DNA of 64,000 nt from Serpula lacrymans var. lacrymans S7.9 (lineage: Eukaryota; Basidiomycota; Agaricomycetes; Boletales; Serpulaceae), in assembly GCF_000218685.1 (NCBI RefSeq), contig NW_006763298.1, forward strand, positions 1,398,869 to 1,462,868, written 5' to 3'. Position 1 is the first letter of the stretch. Every line of letters begins with the position of its first letter. This document shows positions 35,961 through 50,679 of the stretch, piece after piece. The notes below the pieces were generated by a model. The model worked only from the letters and a program-made list of their open reading frames with translations, made no database searches and was not told the DNA's origin. The translations under genes were made by a program, and so were the position numbers.

Positions 35961-36369
35961 ACGTACACCGGAGGGGTAGATATCGTCTTACAAAATTTCT
36001 TGGTGTGACTGGGTCATTGTTCTTCTGCTGCTTTAACTGTGATAAAAATAACAGCTATTTATATCTATCCACCAAAGTTTGCAGTGAGCTCCGAGGATAA
36101 AACTTAATATCACACTTCAAAGATAACAATAATAACAAGTGATGTAAAGCTGTCAACACGGTCCGCAACATCGTGCTGGTGCGGGGACGTGATCTGATCA
36201 CACTTGTGGGGCATTCCAGAATAGATATGACATTGGCAAAAGATACATAGTAAATATAGTCTAACAGAACAGTCTCGTATTAATCTAGATAGCAGTGATG
36301 AGACATGAAACACTTGGGAATTGTACAAAAGACAGGATCATGTACATATGTAGGCTTGATTTCCATCCT
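35961..36369. other. Convergent 3' intergenic region
   Basis: AT-rich 3' flank shared by the polygalacturonase (+) and quinone synthetase (-) genes; nothing else seen. Confidence 0.5.
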
Positions 36370-39300
36370 CTAAACTCCACGGGCTTCAAGACGACTACGG
36401 AATATCTTTTGGAATTGTGGAACGTGGTCAAAGTCCATGAGTGTGTAATGACGTCCAGGTACATCCGTGAAGGCGGGCTCGGTACGACTGAAACCTGACC
36501 AGGGTTTGAGTTGATTGTTCAACCAATCACTTTTACTTCCGCGCAACGGGATGGCGTAGAAAACATCAGCCACAGCTAAGTAAAATAATATTAGTCAACA
36601 TGATGGCATTCCTTTAGACTATAGGCAAGTCACTCACCAACAGAGCCTGAGGGGTTGTAGTCCTTGCCACACTCGATGAGCGACCCAGCAATGTCTACCC
36701 AGTGGTCGAGCTTCTCCGGTGTCAACTGGAGCTCGACTAATCGCTCAGGAGGAGAGAGCTTCCACACAACGTCCAGCTGCTCCTTCCTCGTCAAAGGCCT
36801 GAGAGTAGGAGCGAGGTCATCAGCGTCCTGCTTGGACACGAGGCCCAAGAAGTATGACAAGTTAAGCATTCCACCCGTCCAGTCGATTTCGTGCATCCGG
36901 TCTGCGATGTGAGGTGGAATGTTGATAAGTCCGACGAATTTCACTTCATCACCACCAGCTTCCAAACGCTTCGCTACCTCAAAGGCGATAACACCACCAT
37001 AACTGTACCCGGCGATAGCATATGGACCCTTGGGCTGCGTCCTCTTCATTGCCGCTGCATAGCTAGACACCATCTCGTCCATCTTGGAAAAGAAAGGCTG
37101 GCCAGGCTCAAATCCACGAGCACGGAATGCGTAGAAAGGTCGCTCATTCTGGAAGTATTTGGCGAGGTTCACGAAAATCAACACTTCGCCCACACCCGGG
37201 TGTACGAAGAAGATGGGCGTTTTGTTACCAGTAAGCTGTAAAGGAACTATGGGATCATATTCTTGCTGGGTGTTGTCTTTGGAAACCAGAGCGTCGATGT
37301 ATTTGGCCAAGTCACGAAGAACAGGGTGCTTGAGAATCTGGATGATCGGAATCTCGGGAAGTCCGAAAACGGTCTCACCCTCACGCTTCAATCTATAATT
37401 GAATGATCAATGAAACATCTATAGATTTAAAAATGGTGTTTCGCTAACCTGATAACGTCGATAGAAGTACCACCCAACTCGAAAAAGTTATCAGCCGCGG
37501 AGATATCGTCTGTAGACAAGTTGAATACACCGGCAAAGATCTTGGCGAAGGCAGTCTCAGTGATCGTAGCGGGGACTACAAAGGTAGCACCACGGGCTTC
37601 GCTGAGCAACTCATCAGCTCGGGCAATGTGTTTAGCGAGCTCTCCCTGCTTGAACAACGTAAGAAGGCGTGCCCTTGAAAGTTTGCCAAGCGTCGTCTTC
37701 TCCATCTGATCGATGGGGATAGGGATGATTTGCTGAGGTGGGAGCGTGATCATCTTCACTGAAATATCACGAAGAGCACGGTGCGTCGCAGCGAGCTTAT
37801 TCGAAGCATCTTCCTCGTTGAGGTCGAAAGTAGGAGAGTAGAACACAACAAATCCTTCTGTCTCTTGACCGGGAGCGCGATATGGTGCGGCAGCGAGGAA
37901 AGAGTGAGTAACACCCTCGACGAGCTGCAGATAGGTCTCGAGCTCAGGGATGCCGTAAGAGACGCCGTGAACGATGACGGTATCTTTGATGCGGCCACTG
38001 AGCCTCATTACTCCTTTCTCGATGATTCCGATATCTCCAGTCCGGTACCACCGCCCTTCCACGAAACTGGATGACGTGGCTTGGGGGTTGTTATAGTACC
38101 GAGCAAAGACCATCGGACCTCGGACTTGAAGTTCACCGCTCTCGCCGTCGGGACGAAGTGTGATGCCGTCCTCAGGGTCTACAATGCGCATCTCGCAACC
38201 TTGGATAGGGCGACCAAGGTCGAGGAATTCGTGCATGGGGTTAATGACGCTGAGATCGATGGGATCATAGATACAGCCCGCACTGGATAAGTAGTCATTG
38301 AGCTTGTGCGTAGCGAAGTAAACAACGAGATCAGCCTACCAAGTTTCTGTCATCCCGAAGCCAGCAGAGACCACAAAAGAGACCTTCGAGGGGTCTTTTG
38401 CTAAGGCCTTAAGTACAGTAACGAATATTTTCGCAGTCTTAGAGACAACTGCCTCTCCACCACTGTTGATGCGTTTCACTGAAGACAGGTCAAAAGCTCC
38501 ATACAGCTCAGATCTCTTCTCCAGGTCACGAGCGAGTTTTGCGAGCAGGAAGTTAGGCGCGAAAGCGATGTTGATGGACTAGTGAAGTTCATGAGTATAG
38601 TCTGATTTCAAGATGGCAAATTGTATTACCTTGTCATCAATCAAACGAAGGAAACTGAGTGGATCAGATAGAATAGTCGATGCATGTACGTGAAGTTGAT
38701 ATGACCCGAAAAGTAAAGGTGTTATGTGCATCTCGAGTGAACCAGCGACGTGATCAAACCCGACCCCTATATCAAAATTCATCAAAATCCAGTGCTGTTA
38801 TCGTAAGGAACTTCAGTAACTCACAATTGAGAACATTCGTCTCCGAAGTCAGCCCATAACTTTGACCCTTGGCATAGCAAGAGGCAATAATAGTTCGGTG
38901 AGTGTGCACTACTGCCTTCGAGAAACCAGTGGATCCAGATGTTAAGAATAAAATGGCTTCGTCGTCGGGCTTCGCTTCGACGGCAGCCCAGTCGGCAGGA
39001 ACGTTATAACCCTCAGCTGCCAACTTGAGGTCTGAGAAGAGGTGGATGTCTATACCATCTACTGACATCACTTGTTCAGCACCTATTTCGTTTGTGAGCC
39101 ATGTCGCAGATAAAAATAAATTCTTGATGTGGTTAATATGCCCCTCCTTGTGAGACTGCTGAGCACTGAGCGCAGGCTGCAAGCAGGGGATATAACCGGC
39201 AAGTAAACATGCCCATACTGCGGCCATGTTATCTTCGTGCTCTGTCAAGTACACGACGACGATAGAACCGACGGGCTTCTTCCAGTCTGTCAAGGCACGC

Positions 39301-39542
39301 GCCAAGTTACGGACATGTTGGTTGAAGGTGCTATATGACTTTGTCTGGATAGACGAGTCGTGAGCCGATGAAGAGATGAAGCCGAGTTGCTGAAGAGGAT
39401 AACGTTCAGCAGCTTGGGATAAAAGTTGGTGCAAAGTGCGAGGATGATCAGAGGCTGAACCTTGGACAGCAAGCGCTGTTTTCAGGTCACTGATGACATT
39501 GGGTTGGGATACAAGTGGGACGGATGTCGGGGCTGGGGCCAT
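36370..39542 (-). CDS. NRPS-like quinone synthetase (A-T-TE), atromentin/polyporic acid type
   Basis: Six exons: 39542-38825, 38766-38630, 38578-38340, 38282-37449, 37392-36638, 36575-36370. The adenylation domain has LFLTSGSTGFSKAVVHTHRT, WVGFDHVAGSLEMHITPLLF, SINIAFAPNFLLAKL, AGFGMTETCAGCIYDPID and YRTGDIGIIEKG. The thiolation site is DNFFELGGTSIDVIRL (Ser carries phosphopantetheine). The thioesterase has PIFFVHPGVGEVLIFVNLA, the nucleophile motif AGYSYGG and HYTLMDFDH. No condensation domain. This A-T-TE architecture and these blocks are those of the basidiomycete atromentin synthetases, which activate an aromatic 2-keto acid and dimerise it to a terphenylquinone. Whether the substrate is 4-hydroxyphenylpyruvate (atromentin) or phenylpyruvate (polyporic acid) is not settled. 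I chose MAPAPTSVP as start over an in-frame ATG at 39959 because a TATA box lies just upstream. Confidence 0.93.
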
Positions 39543-39659
39543 TGATGATTGTGATCTCCGAAGAATAGGTTTGGTTGTGGAAAATGGTGCTACAACTGCG
39601 TCTAAGAGTGCAAATGAGCTGGGATGCGATTTGAACAGAGACTCGGATTGAACTCCACC

Positions 39660-39666
39660 TTTTATA
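39660..39666 (-). promoter_or_regulatory. Candidate TATA box of quinone synthetase gene
   Basis: On the minus strand GTGTATAAAAGG is centred ~120 bp upstream of the ATG at 39542. It lies inside the longer alternative ORF and so argues for the shorter start. Confidence 0.5.
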
Positions 39667-42600
39667 CACGTTGTAAAGGCCACTGACCCGAGTGCTCTTG
39701 CAGCGGCTTGTCCGTACATAGACATTATGGGGCTGTAATGCATTGGTGTGCAAAGATCGGACACGTATGCCAAAAGGGCGTACTTCCACTGTATACACAC
39801 TCGCGCTACGCCCTGGTGATAGATAGGTAACTCGTCCGTTATCCCAATTTTACTCGGGAGGGGCCGTGCAAAACATTGTACCGAAAATAACGACAGTTGT
39901 TCAGATCGGACTAGGAATCTGGAAGCCATGCCTCTGGCAGGTTCTTCTTCACATGCCACAGAGAAGACTTGACTAGGCTATTGCATACGAGTATGAACGA
40001 GGCAGCTTCAAATTGCAAGTGACTTTTGTGATGGTAGAGCACTAACGATCGATCAAGTACTTACGGCGTTGAACCAAAGACGGTAGGCCTTTCCTTTACC
40101 CATCATACGCTCGGCCTTGAGCGCCTGGCATGAATTTGCAACACAAGGCGGTATGGGACCGTATGATAGCTGAAAATGCAATCTTGACAAAAGCTAGGAC
40201 GAGCGTAGTATCGCCATCATCGCGAGTTTGTCGGGCTGTCTTTCGCATTCCCAGGCTCACTCGTCCAGTCACATCCATGGCAACTCTATTTCACTTTTCC
40301 ACCTCGTATCTCCATATTCTAACACATAGCATTTTATTCATGGCTGATCGTGGCCTTATTACTACTCCCCGAGCGCTACATCACAGCATTTGGTTCCTGT
40401 TCTCGATAACTCTGATATCGGGATAGGCTATCGCTATCAGTAACTTGAATGCACGTTCAGATACGATCCATGTTGGTGGTAATTTCAATCGTAACCCGAG
40501 CCTAGACATTCTATCATAATCAAGATACTATCGGAACATTCATGTTGTACGTCTAGCATGAAATATTGGTATCTTTACTAACTTCGGCTTGTGGTCACAC
40601 GATGCTAGATCACAATGTGCATGAACCACGGAGGTCGTCATCCACCGCCCGTCAAACCATCGTTCAACTGGTCAAGGTCTAAGCTTTATGCAGTTATCTC
40701 ATATCATTACTCCCCGTGTTAGTAGGTGCCATGGAACCTTGCTCATCAGCCTTGCTATCGACTACAACTGTTTCAGCTTCTTAGGTATTAACGATATGCT
40801 TACGCCGGTACCTAGGAGCTGTCCAGATATGAATGCCTTACAACACGCCACGACTCGAAGATGGACTGCAAGTGTCAAAACGTCAACCGCGATTACTCGG
40901 AGTTGACGGTGCAAGACGGCAATATCCGCAGACTGTACCTCAGCGGCATCGCTATTGACATTTTAGCAAATAAAGTGACTACTCCAGAGCGCTTTCTCTG
41001 TTACACCATGTGCTTTCCTGCCACTTTTACACATAGAGTGATTTTTGCCAAGTCATTTGGAGAGGGCTCGCCGCTTTTTGTGTCATCTCGTCGAAGAATC
41101 ACCAAATCTATTCCAGCGTATCTCCCCAACCACTTGGGGACTATGGCTCCATGAAATGAAACTACAGCCTCTCGATAACAGCCATTGGACGATGTGGGTT
41201 ACACTGATATCGACATCCATTGGGATGTCTTTTGCCACCTCTTCTACCCCCGGGCGGTTAGAGCAAGCTGTATACTTTAACTTTCGATTCACTTCCTCCG
41301 AGTTGCCCTCCATTTGATTGTGGTGTTCGATCCATCGGAATCTCTATGTGCACTGATTTCTGGTATCAACATTGACATCGAGCGGACCGTAGGGCCGCCA
41401 CCCCTTTGGCTCCGATCAACTCGCAAGCTGCTTCCACTCACTGATTCCGCTCAATGATACCGTCCGTCTTGAAAACGTATCTCGTTTTCTATTTCCGCTG
41501 GTTATTCCTCGTTGCTCTGTGACGTAACGCACTAAATAGCGGGACGCCCGCACAAGGACACCCGTACAAGGCCTTCGGAATATAATCACTCTTTTTGTGC
41601 GTACCGCTTTTTGGCCAAGTCGCATCATTAGAAATTTGCAAAGTGAGTCAATTGGGTCCTAGAATGGTGCAATCCTATCTCCATCTTCAAACCGCGGTTA
41701 CTTCTCTCGAAATACAGTCCTCTTTGCGTTCAAGGATCAACGCAAAGCCCACCTCTGGGCATCATAATTCCAACCACTGTGTCGGTCGAGCCAGCTGTTG
41801 CGATGTCTAGTCTACGATATGGCTCAGGAACGTGTATCAAAGCTGTGAAGTAGCGTCAGATTGCTTGCTTACAAGTTCAGCTATCTCTTCGACGGGATGT
41901 CTAGTGTAAATGGAGTCTTTACTTCACTGGTACGCTGTACTCAGTGTCGATGAACGTCCCAAGCTCGAGAAGTCGGCGGGCATGTATCTATAAACCTCCA
42001 TTGACAGCAGAAAACCGTTCTGATGTCTGGTACCAGCGGCTCTTGGGTCCTGCAAGAGCTGCTGTTTTGTACCAAGCCTTGACTTTTACGTCGAAGAAAG
42101 CCCAAACATATTATAACCTCCCTCGCTGTTCACTTGAAAGCTGGAGAGAGTAACAGTGTATGTGAATCTTCCAAATTTCACAAAGCGCTCTGGTGAAGTT
42201 TCGCCTCCCCCCTGTCTCAACGATGGGTACAACTATGTTGTGGTTTTGCACGTCATTTGGATGAATGATACAGTCACAATTCAACGACATGTTTCATTTC
42301 CGAGTGAAAAGTCGCGACTGATAGTGCTCTATTTCGCGATTATGCAGAGGGGAGAGGGTGTGTGTAGGTTCCACGTACTCTCTGTTCTCTTCTAATCAAA
42401 CCTTCCGTGCCTGTTTAAAAGTCGAATAAACCTTAACCCTCGTTCAGGGTTTTATTCTGATCAACGATCGAGGTAGTGGCTCGGCAAAATCCGCTCGTTA
42501 TTGTCCGAGTCAAACATATCAGTATTCACGTTTTACGAGCCAGTCCATTCAGCATTTGCGTAGTAATACTGTAGGAAGGTATGGTGCTGTGAATGCAGCT

Positions 42601-42912
42601 TCATCAGAGGAAGGTAATTTACATCAGGAAGGCTTTGAGAAGGTGAGATGAAACTTAATGGGTCAGTTTGTTCCAGTGAGTAAGGGTGATTTCCATAGCG
42701 TAAACTTGAGGCGCTAACTAGCAGGCTGTACTGGAAGATTGATAATGGTAGAGAAGAGACGCCGAGCGCTGATGGCGATCCAAGAAGTCTCGAGCTTATT
42801 GTAAACATTTATAATGCAGCTTTCGTGGCAGCGTCTCAACCTTCCCCAAGTGGGACGCAATTCATTCAACACAATTCTATCACATCATCTGAATCATCGA
42901 AATTATTCTACC
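39667..42912. other. 3.2-kb gap inside the quinone cluster
   Basis: No gene I can defend. A short coding-like minus-strand patch (ALKAERMMGKGKAYRLWFNA followed by a GTAAGT donor) lies at about 40115-40055, and 40860-41400 (+) has several open but mutually shifted frames. These may be remnants of a lost gene. The last 100 bp before 42913 (TTTATAATG near 42811) should be the dehydrogenase promoter. Confidence 0.35.
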
Positions 42913-44113
42913 ATGAACGCTCTGAGATTCGCAACAGCAGGTTCTCTTGATAACCTCGTCCTTACGAATTTGGCCAAACCAACGCTCGATTCTGGGGAGG
43001 CTCTCGTGAGGGTGGAGGCTGCTGGCATAAATGGGGTGGGTTCTCTTTAGATAACGCTTTCCCCAGGATACCATCCATCATCCATCACTAACGCCGTGAA
43101 TCATAGTCTGATACCGCAGCCATAAAGGGGTGGCTCCCTTTTGTTACAACCCCACGTATTCCAGGTCGGGACTTCTCTGGCAAGGTCGTCGAAGTCTCGA
43201 AGGATTCAGACGAGTCGTCCCACCGATGGCTTGGTGCCGAAGTGTGGGGAACGGGAAGCGATCGAGGCTTTGCCGTAGATGGTACCTTCGCAGAGTTAGT
43301 AGCGCAATCATAGAATGCAATCCAATATCCCTAAATCAAATTCCATCAGATATCTCAAAGTTCCCATCTCAGCGTTGAGCCGCAAACCCAAGGGCCTCGA
43401 TCACGCCAAAGCAGCGAGCCTTACACTTCCTTGGCTCTGCGCGTGGATCGCAGTCGACAACCTTGCTCAAGTTAGGAAGGGAGATAACGTGATTATCATT
43501 GGTACGGGGTCTTAGTGTTTGTGATTTCAGCGGACCTTGCTCATCGTTATCGCCAGGCGCTCGTGGGGCTATCGGATCAGGGGCTGCTCAGCTCTGTAAT
43601 TATCTGGGCGCAAAGGTGTTTGGGACTTATCGCTCTCTGCAAAACGTGAACGTACCCTCGTTTGTCACTCCCATCGAGCTGTCATCGGGCTCCAAAACGC
43701 CCATACGTGATGCTATCGCCCAAGCCGGACTGCAGAACAAGATAGATGTCCTCCTGGACTGCGCTGGTTACGAGGACGCCTTCAACGACGCGATTTTCAC
43801 AATGACACCTAACGGTGATGGCCGCGTCGTCGCCATGGCTGTTCATCGCAAAGATGGACTGTTTGCGCTGGATTTGCGAACGCTGTATACAAAGGCTCTC
43901 ACGCTCAAGGGGCTCAAGTCTAGCATAGTCGGTCCCAGCGAAGTCAAGAAGGTTTTAGATCACTTGGCAGAGCAGTTTGACAATGGAACTCTAGAAGGCC
44001 CGAGCTCGGTGAATTCGGTGAACATGAGCAATTTAGATGCTGTGAAAGGGGCGCTGGAAGAGGTGATATTACGATCATCGAATGTCCGCTCTGTCATTAT
44101 ACCCCAGGCTTGA
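42913..44113 (+). CDS. MDR-type alcohol dehydrogenase / quinone oxidoreductase of the quinone cluster
   Basis: Four exons: 42913-43035, 43107-43294, 43350-43501, 43557-44113. The N-terminal GroES-like fold includes LANPTLDSGEALVRV-type sequence, AAGINGSDTAAIKGWLP and PRIPGRDFSGKVVEVS; the nucleotide-binding fold reads VIIIGARGAIGSGAAQLCNY. No structural zinc cysteines are present, so it belongs to the zinc-less quinone-oxidoreductase side of the MDR superfamily. NADPH-dependent reduction of a carbonyl or quinone is expected. It lies between the synthetase and the aminotransferase, as the third conserved gene of basidiomycete atromentin-type clusters. Its precise step there is not known to me. 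The tail ends SNVRSVIIPQA. Confidence 0.87.
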
Positions 44114-44531
44114 CATGGGATCATATCGTACAATGCGGGGATGGCAGGGAAGCCGGTACTATAACAGCACAATACAGCCTCTTTGGATATGACTTGTTGA
44201 CGTTACATTGTGCTCATGAATTGACAGAAGAGCCCTAGCAAATGGGCTTTTAACTTATTGAACTTTGTCATACAATAGGTTTCCCTTATCGTTATCAAAT
44301 ACTTCATACAAATAAATTAACGTTGGAAAGAGTAAGGTCCTTATAATTACGCTTCAAGAATCAACAAGTTATTATACTACATTGAGGCTTCTAGATCCTC
44401 TTTACAAGCTTATAGAAATGATAGGGCACAACGCCTAGAAATAATATCTACATCTATGGTACTAACACCAAAAAAGCCCCAGTTTCATACTGCCATCATC
44501 ACACCAGAAGGAGATTAGCCCAAGGATCCGC
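44114..44531. other. Convergent 3' intergenic region
   Basis: AT-rich 3' flank between the dehydrogenase (+) and aminotransferase (-). Nothing else recognised. Confidence 0.5.
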
Positions 44532-46268
<1,737 letters not shown>

Positions 46269-46322
46269 GACTTGAACTTAGAGTAGAGAAATGAAGGGGA
46301 TATGAATATGTGCAAGTCCCTG

Positions 46323-46360
46323 CTTATATGCAGCATAATATGTACGTGAACCCTTATTGG
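46323..46360 (-). promoter_or_regulatory. Candidate core promoter of aminotransferase gene
   Basis: On the minus strand a CCAAT box (GAGCCAATAAGG, 46360-46356 core) is followed by a TATA-like CATATAAG (46330-46323), 55-62 bp upstream of the ATG at 46268. Confidence 0.5.
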
Positions 46361-48842
46361 CTCGTAAGATTCAAGAAGTATATCGAACTAGGGGGTTAGA
46401 GGAGCCGACCTTGGCGGTACCGTCTTGTGACTTGGGTGAAAAACAGACAAGATCTGCATCGCCCGTCGCTGCGTTATTGGAGTAATGTTTGTTTATCTCC
46501 GAAGAAGAGTAATCAGCTAGGTGGTCGGAACACAGTTTACTGGATCAAATGCAGTTGGAGATGGTGGCGATAGCTCGGGCATGAACAAGCCGCCCACTCT
46601 AGATACGGAAGCAAAGTGATACATTTTGGCAGTCCCAGCCCCCGAATCCGATGTAATATGAACTCGTCCTACGAAAGGGAGATAAGCAACAGGTGCACGA
46701 TATTGTCCGCATGCGTACTAGTGTTCAGAATAATAATGGGCTTATGATGAGGCTCTGCCACGACCTAGTTGAATGCTAGGCTTGAGACAAGATTTCCAAT
46801 TCCCATTGGAAATCAGCTACTATATGAACGCAGGTCAACGTTGTGACTCGATGGGATCAAGGCGGAACATTCTAAACCCAAGTTCACCTGATCTTTCCCA
46901 GTAACTGTCATTTTCTGATAGTGTGATAGTGCCACTGGCACCGCTGGCGGTGGTCTCCCCTATGTCCCATGTGGATCCATAAGAGATTTTGATATTTTGT
47001 AACCCACTTCAAGTTGAGGCAACTCTAGTTCAAGCGGCGACCTGGAGTTGCGTAAAGGTCAAGGCGTGATAACACCGTGACAGAGCTAATCATCCGAATT
47101 ATGAACTGGAGTGCTCTACGGACTGACAAGCACATTTCTATCTGGAATATGCCACGAGCTCTCTGGGTCATATCATTCACTTTTCTGGCTCGTTACAGGA
47201 TCCCACATCTTTTTTTTCAAGTGCCAAGCATCTTGACTGATGCTTCAAGCTGTTTGGCTTATTACGACTCGGACTCACGAGGTGCCGAAGCTCAAGCTTT
47301 CAAAGCGTGCTATCAAAGTAGTCCATTCTTCGTTCAAGTTTCTTGCAAGTTTGTCAATGATATCATCCTACTCATGTGTTAGTCAGAGCAGATAGGCTCG
47401 TGATCACTAGGCGCGTTGCTTCCAAGGATTGCTGGCGAATCTCAGATAGAACTCGAACCATTCGCTCAATGAATCTCCCATCGTCGTAAAACTAACAGGG
47501 CTCTGCGGTAAGTGGAGTAACTCAGTAGTCAAACAAATTGATATCTCGCTTTCAGTATACCATTTACCCCATTTATAATAAATGCTTATCATCTGCAGTG
47601 TAGCAATTTCGATATATGTAGTTGTGCATATGGAGAAACGAACACTCGCTTTACAGGTCGTTCAATCAGTATCGTTTTCTGTCATCAAACTACTTGCCAC
47701 GATTATGTCCAGAGCCGGTTTCTTTCGACAACCTCAAACTGATACTGCTTAGGGTGAGGTCTGTGAGACATCGAGCATAGTGCAAAGGTGTGGCAACGCT
47801 GTGCTATGTTCTGTGGTGATATACCTGTAACATGTCGTCATTTAGGCTTCGTCACGGCGGTGTCATAAATATGCGCTAGCCGCGAATGATAAGCCCAGTA
47901 TGCACTACCCGGATTCCTATCGAAGGTCAAGGGAGCGTGTTCTTCAGGTGTTTGGCCCCCCGCTCACAGGGAATCGTGAACCTACGATAGCAGCTGTCAA
48001 TGTATTGGAGCTCCATGTCTTTGGTTCGAGCAAAAGCGTGACTTCGATATGTGGATGCTCTCTTCTTAGGCATTTCCCTAGATCTCCACTCAGCGCGATC
48101 AAACTCTAGTTGGTATACATTCACTTACTTCCCTGGATGCGTTTACGTTCTATCAGGCAGTGATTCTTACTCTATGATCATTTGTCTTTATAAAGGAGAA
48201 CTTTGACATGCTTGGTATGCTTATTAGATATAATACATAATTCTATATCTGGCGTCATATTGACCAGTGACTCGGGTGAGTTCTTCTACTTCAACCAAAT
48301 TAATTCTTAGGCATTCAAGGCTTAGTGGCTGTAACAACTGGTGACCTCGCAGACGATGTCGTGCGGGAGACAGTAGGCGTTTAATCTTCATAGTACTTGA
48401 CTGTGGTCCAGACAATGTCTTCCCAGGCTTTCGCAGCTCGAAATCAAAACGATAATAATAGATGCGAACCATTCAAAAATCTAGTATGCACGTACTGTAC
48501 ACCTGATAGGTTAATACGCAGGATAATACAACAGGGGGTGAGAATAAATCCACAGTAGGTCGAGGTCGAATCCAACGAGCAATGAGAAAGAATTACAACT
48601 TAGAAAGTGCGATGACCGAATCTCTGTATACATCTTAAGCAAAGCCCATATTCTAGTATATACTCCTGAAATATAAATATATGACGCAATAAACCCTAAT
48701 GTTCAGAGCGCCGAATGAAGAGGGATGCAACAGTTAAAACTATAAGAAAACTTGGCTTAGATTGTAAAGGTCCACTCTTTCTATATCTTCATATCGAGGA
48801 GCGTTGCAGGCGTATATCCTAGGTGTGAAATTGTTGATAGTA
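46361..48842. other. 2.5-kb intergenic stretch
   Basis: No frame with recognisable protein pattern and no repeat boundary; marks the outer edge of the quinone cluster. Confidence 0.4.
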
Positions 48843-49942
48843 TCAGATAGCAGGCGCCGGTATTGGTGCCACAGGAGGGATCAGTGGCAGAGCAGTTGTT
48901 GGAGGTGGATGATGACTAGGTGTTATGACCGTCTTCTTCCTATTTAGCTTCGGTGAAAATTCAGCGCTAGACGGGCTGCTTTGTGAACGGGGTGAGCGAG
49001 ACGAGGTACTATATCTTGACCCGACATCTACTGATGAAGTTATCTGATAAAAGCGATAATTTTCAGTAAAGTTCGGGGTGATGAGTTTGCACCAGTCCAT
49101 TTTTATAGAACAGTATATTTAGGATCTAAAAGCCTGTGAACTGACCTGGATGTCTGATTCGCTTGATGGGACTAAAATTCGAACACGCCCTCCCCTTCCA
49201 GGAGGACTACCTGTTAGGCGTCGCTCCTCTCTGATACCGTTTGCTGAGCCGTGCTTCGCAGCGGGCCTCGCGAAATAAATCCCTTGTTCTCTTTCAATTG
49301 TATGCCTCCGCGCTGTAGTTCCGAACGGAAGACTATTCTGTTCATTTGATACCTCCGACCTACGATTTGGTCTGAGCGGCATGCAATTGTTTCGGTCCTC
49401 CTCGAGGATATCTCTCTCAGGGAATGTGACTGAGTCTTTCATTGCGACGGGAGAACTGCTCTCATTCGCGCTGGGAGACATGGACGAGCCTGAGGGGTGA
49501 CCGGTAGAAGACGGACCGGGAGATATAGAGCCAATAACTTCAGGATGGTGAGTCGTATCTTGTAGAAACAACGGTAGAGGCAAGATTGGGGACCTGGGTA
49601 AACATGTTTCCGCTCGAGCATCACGAAAAGCAGTATGCAGCATTTTGTCCTTCACAAACTAAATATATAGTCAGCTATCAAGCACACTTTACAGTTATAA
49701 ATAAGGAAAAAGAACCTTTCGTTCTAACGTATCTAATTTCTGCAAGATGTGCTGAGTTGAACGACCTTTTTGCTGCTTGTTTTCGATGTAGATTATGAGG
49801 GCGTTTCTGGCCTGGCCAATATTCGCTCCACAATTCGCTAAGACTGTTATAACCTATCGTCCACGATTAACCGATGATAAAGCTTGGAATGAAAGGATGG
49901 TTTGCATACCTCTATGCTAGAGTCACCTTTGAAGACGGACAT
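48843..49942 (-). CDS. Uncharacterised Ser/Pro-rich protein
   Basis: Four exons: 49942-49910, 49853-49716, 49658-49146, 49043-48843. All joins are in phase. It begins MSVFKGDSSIE|VITVLANCG, then a predicted helical stretch (GQARNALIIYIENKQQKGRS, HILQKLDTLERKFVKDKMLH), followed by ~170 disordered Ser/Pro/Arg-rich residues with basic patches (LRPNRRSEVSNEQ, GRGGRVRILVPSSESDIQ) and a C-terminal proline-rich tail (HHPPPTTALPLIPPVAPIPA). I do not recognise the family. The helical N-terminus could be a small protein-protein interaction domain; nothing points to an enzyme. The first exon is 33 nt. Shares the strand with brf1, 740 bp downstream of it. Confidence 0.5.
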
Positions 49943-50679
49943 ATTGGAAGAGCGTTAGAAGAGGGTCAAGGCTATAGAAGTGATCGGTCCCCCACCCAGG
50001 AACCTTAATACTGTTGACTTGGTACTTAGTAAATACGTTGCCTTGTCGAGCATGTAGTAAGTTTCTCGCAGCATTTATACCTATATGTGGTAATGAACAG
50101 GTCAAGGTCCATAGTCTCATGCTGTCGGGACCGCATCATTTTTGAAGTGCACCAATAGTGATTCGAGATGGTCACACGTTCGCGTTTTGGGCGCCCCTCC
50201 TAGTGACACAGGGAATGGAGAAACCAGTCAACTCAACTGACTGGATTGACATTTTCATGATTGAAGACTCACCATTCTTTATCACACAGTCATTGTGATC
50301 CGTGGCTGGTTTAACATAAGTACAATCCAGTATACTATGGCCATTCAGATCAGTATTTCGATTTTCGACGAAGTGGCTATAAATTCAGGTCAGCGTTAAT
50401 TGAACAACGTGCGATATGCTGTCGCTACAATATTGCACGTTTGATTTACCGGTAGTTCGCCGGTGAGAAGCATCATATCATTTAACTACTGAAGGAGAGA
50501 TAAAAACACACACCCATAATAAATTAACTCCCCCTTAATACCTCAAGCTTTAGAGTAGATTACCACTCAAGGAATATCAAAGAAAGTGGGCTAAATGGCT
50601 TGTGGAAATGAGATGCTATCGTGTGTAACCAACAAGACGCATTACGCAGGAAGATAAGAAAAATCAGAAAGTCAACATC
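49943..50679. other. Intergenic stretch
   Basis: About 740 bp between the orphan gene start and the brf1 stop, both on the minus strand; holds the brf1 3' end and the orphan promoter. Nothing else recognised. Confidence 0.4.

Noticed and set aside
39543..39959. N-terminal extension of the quinone synthetase from an ATG at 39959
   Set aside because: The extension has no domain-like sequence, and a TATA box at 39660-39666 lies within it; known A-T-TE synthetases begin close to MAPAPTS-like sequence.
40861..41317. Possible F-box/LRR gene remnant in the quinone-cluster gap
   Set aside because: Frames overlap and shift, and no F-box or LRR consensus can be read; too weak to annotate.
47077..47382. 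101-codon ORF between aminotransferase and orphan gene
   Set aside because: No motif, no splice context and unremarkable codon use; expected by chance in a 2.5-kb gap.
47430..47470. tRNA B-box-like GGTTCGAGTTCT on the minus strand
   Set aside because: No matching A-box or cloverleaf can be drawn around it.
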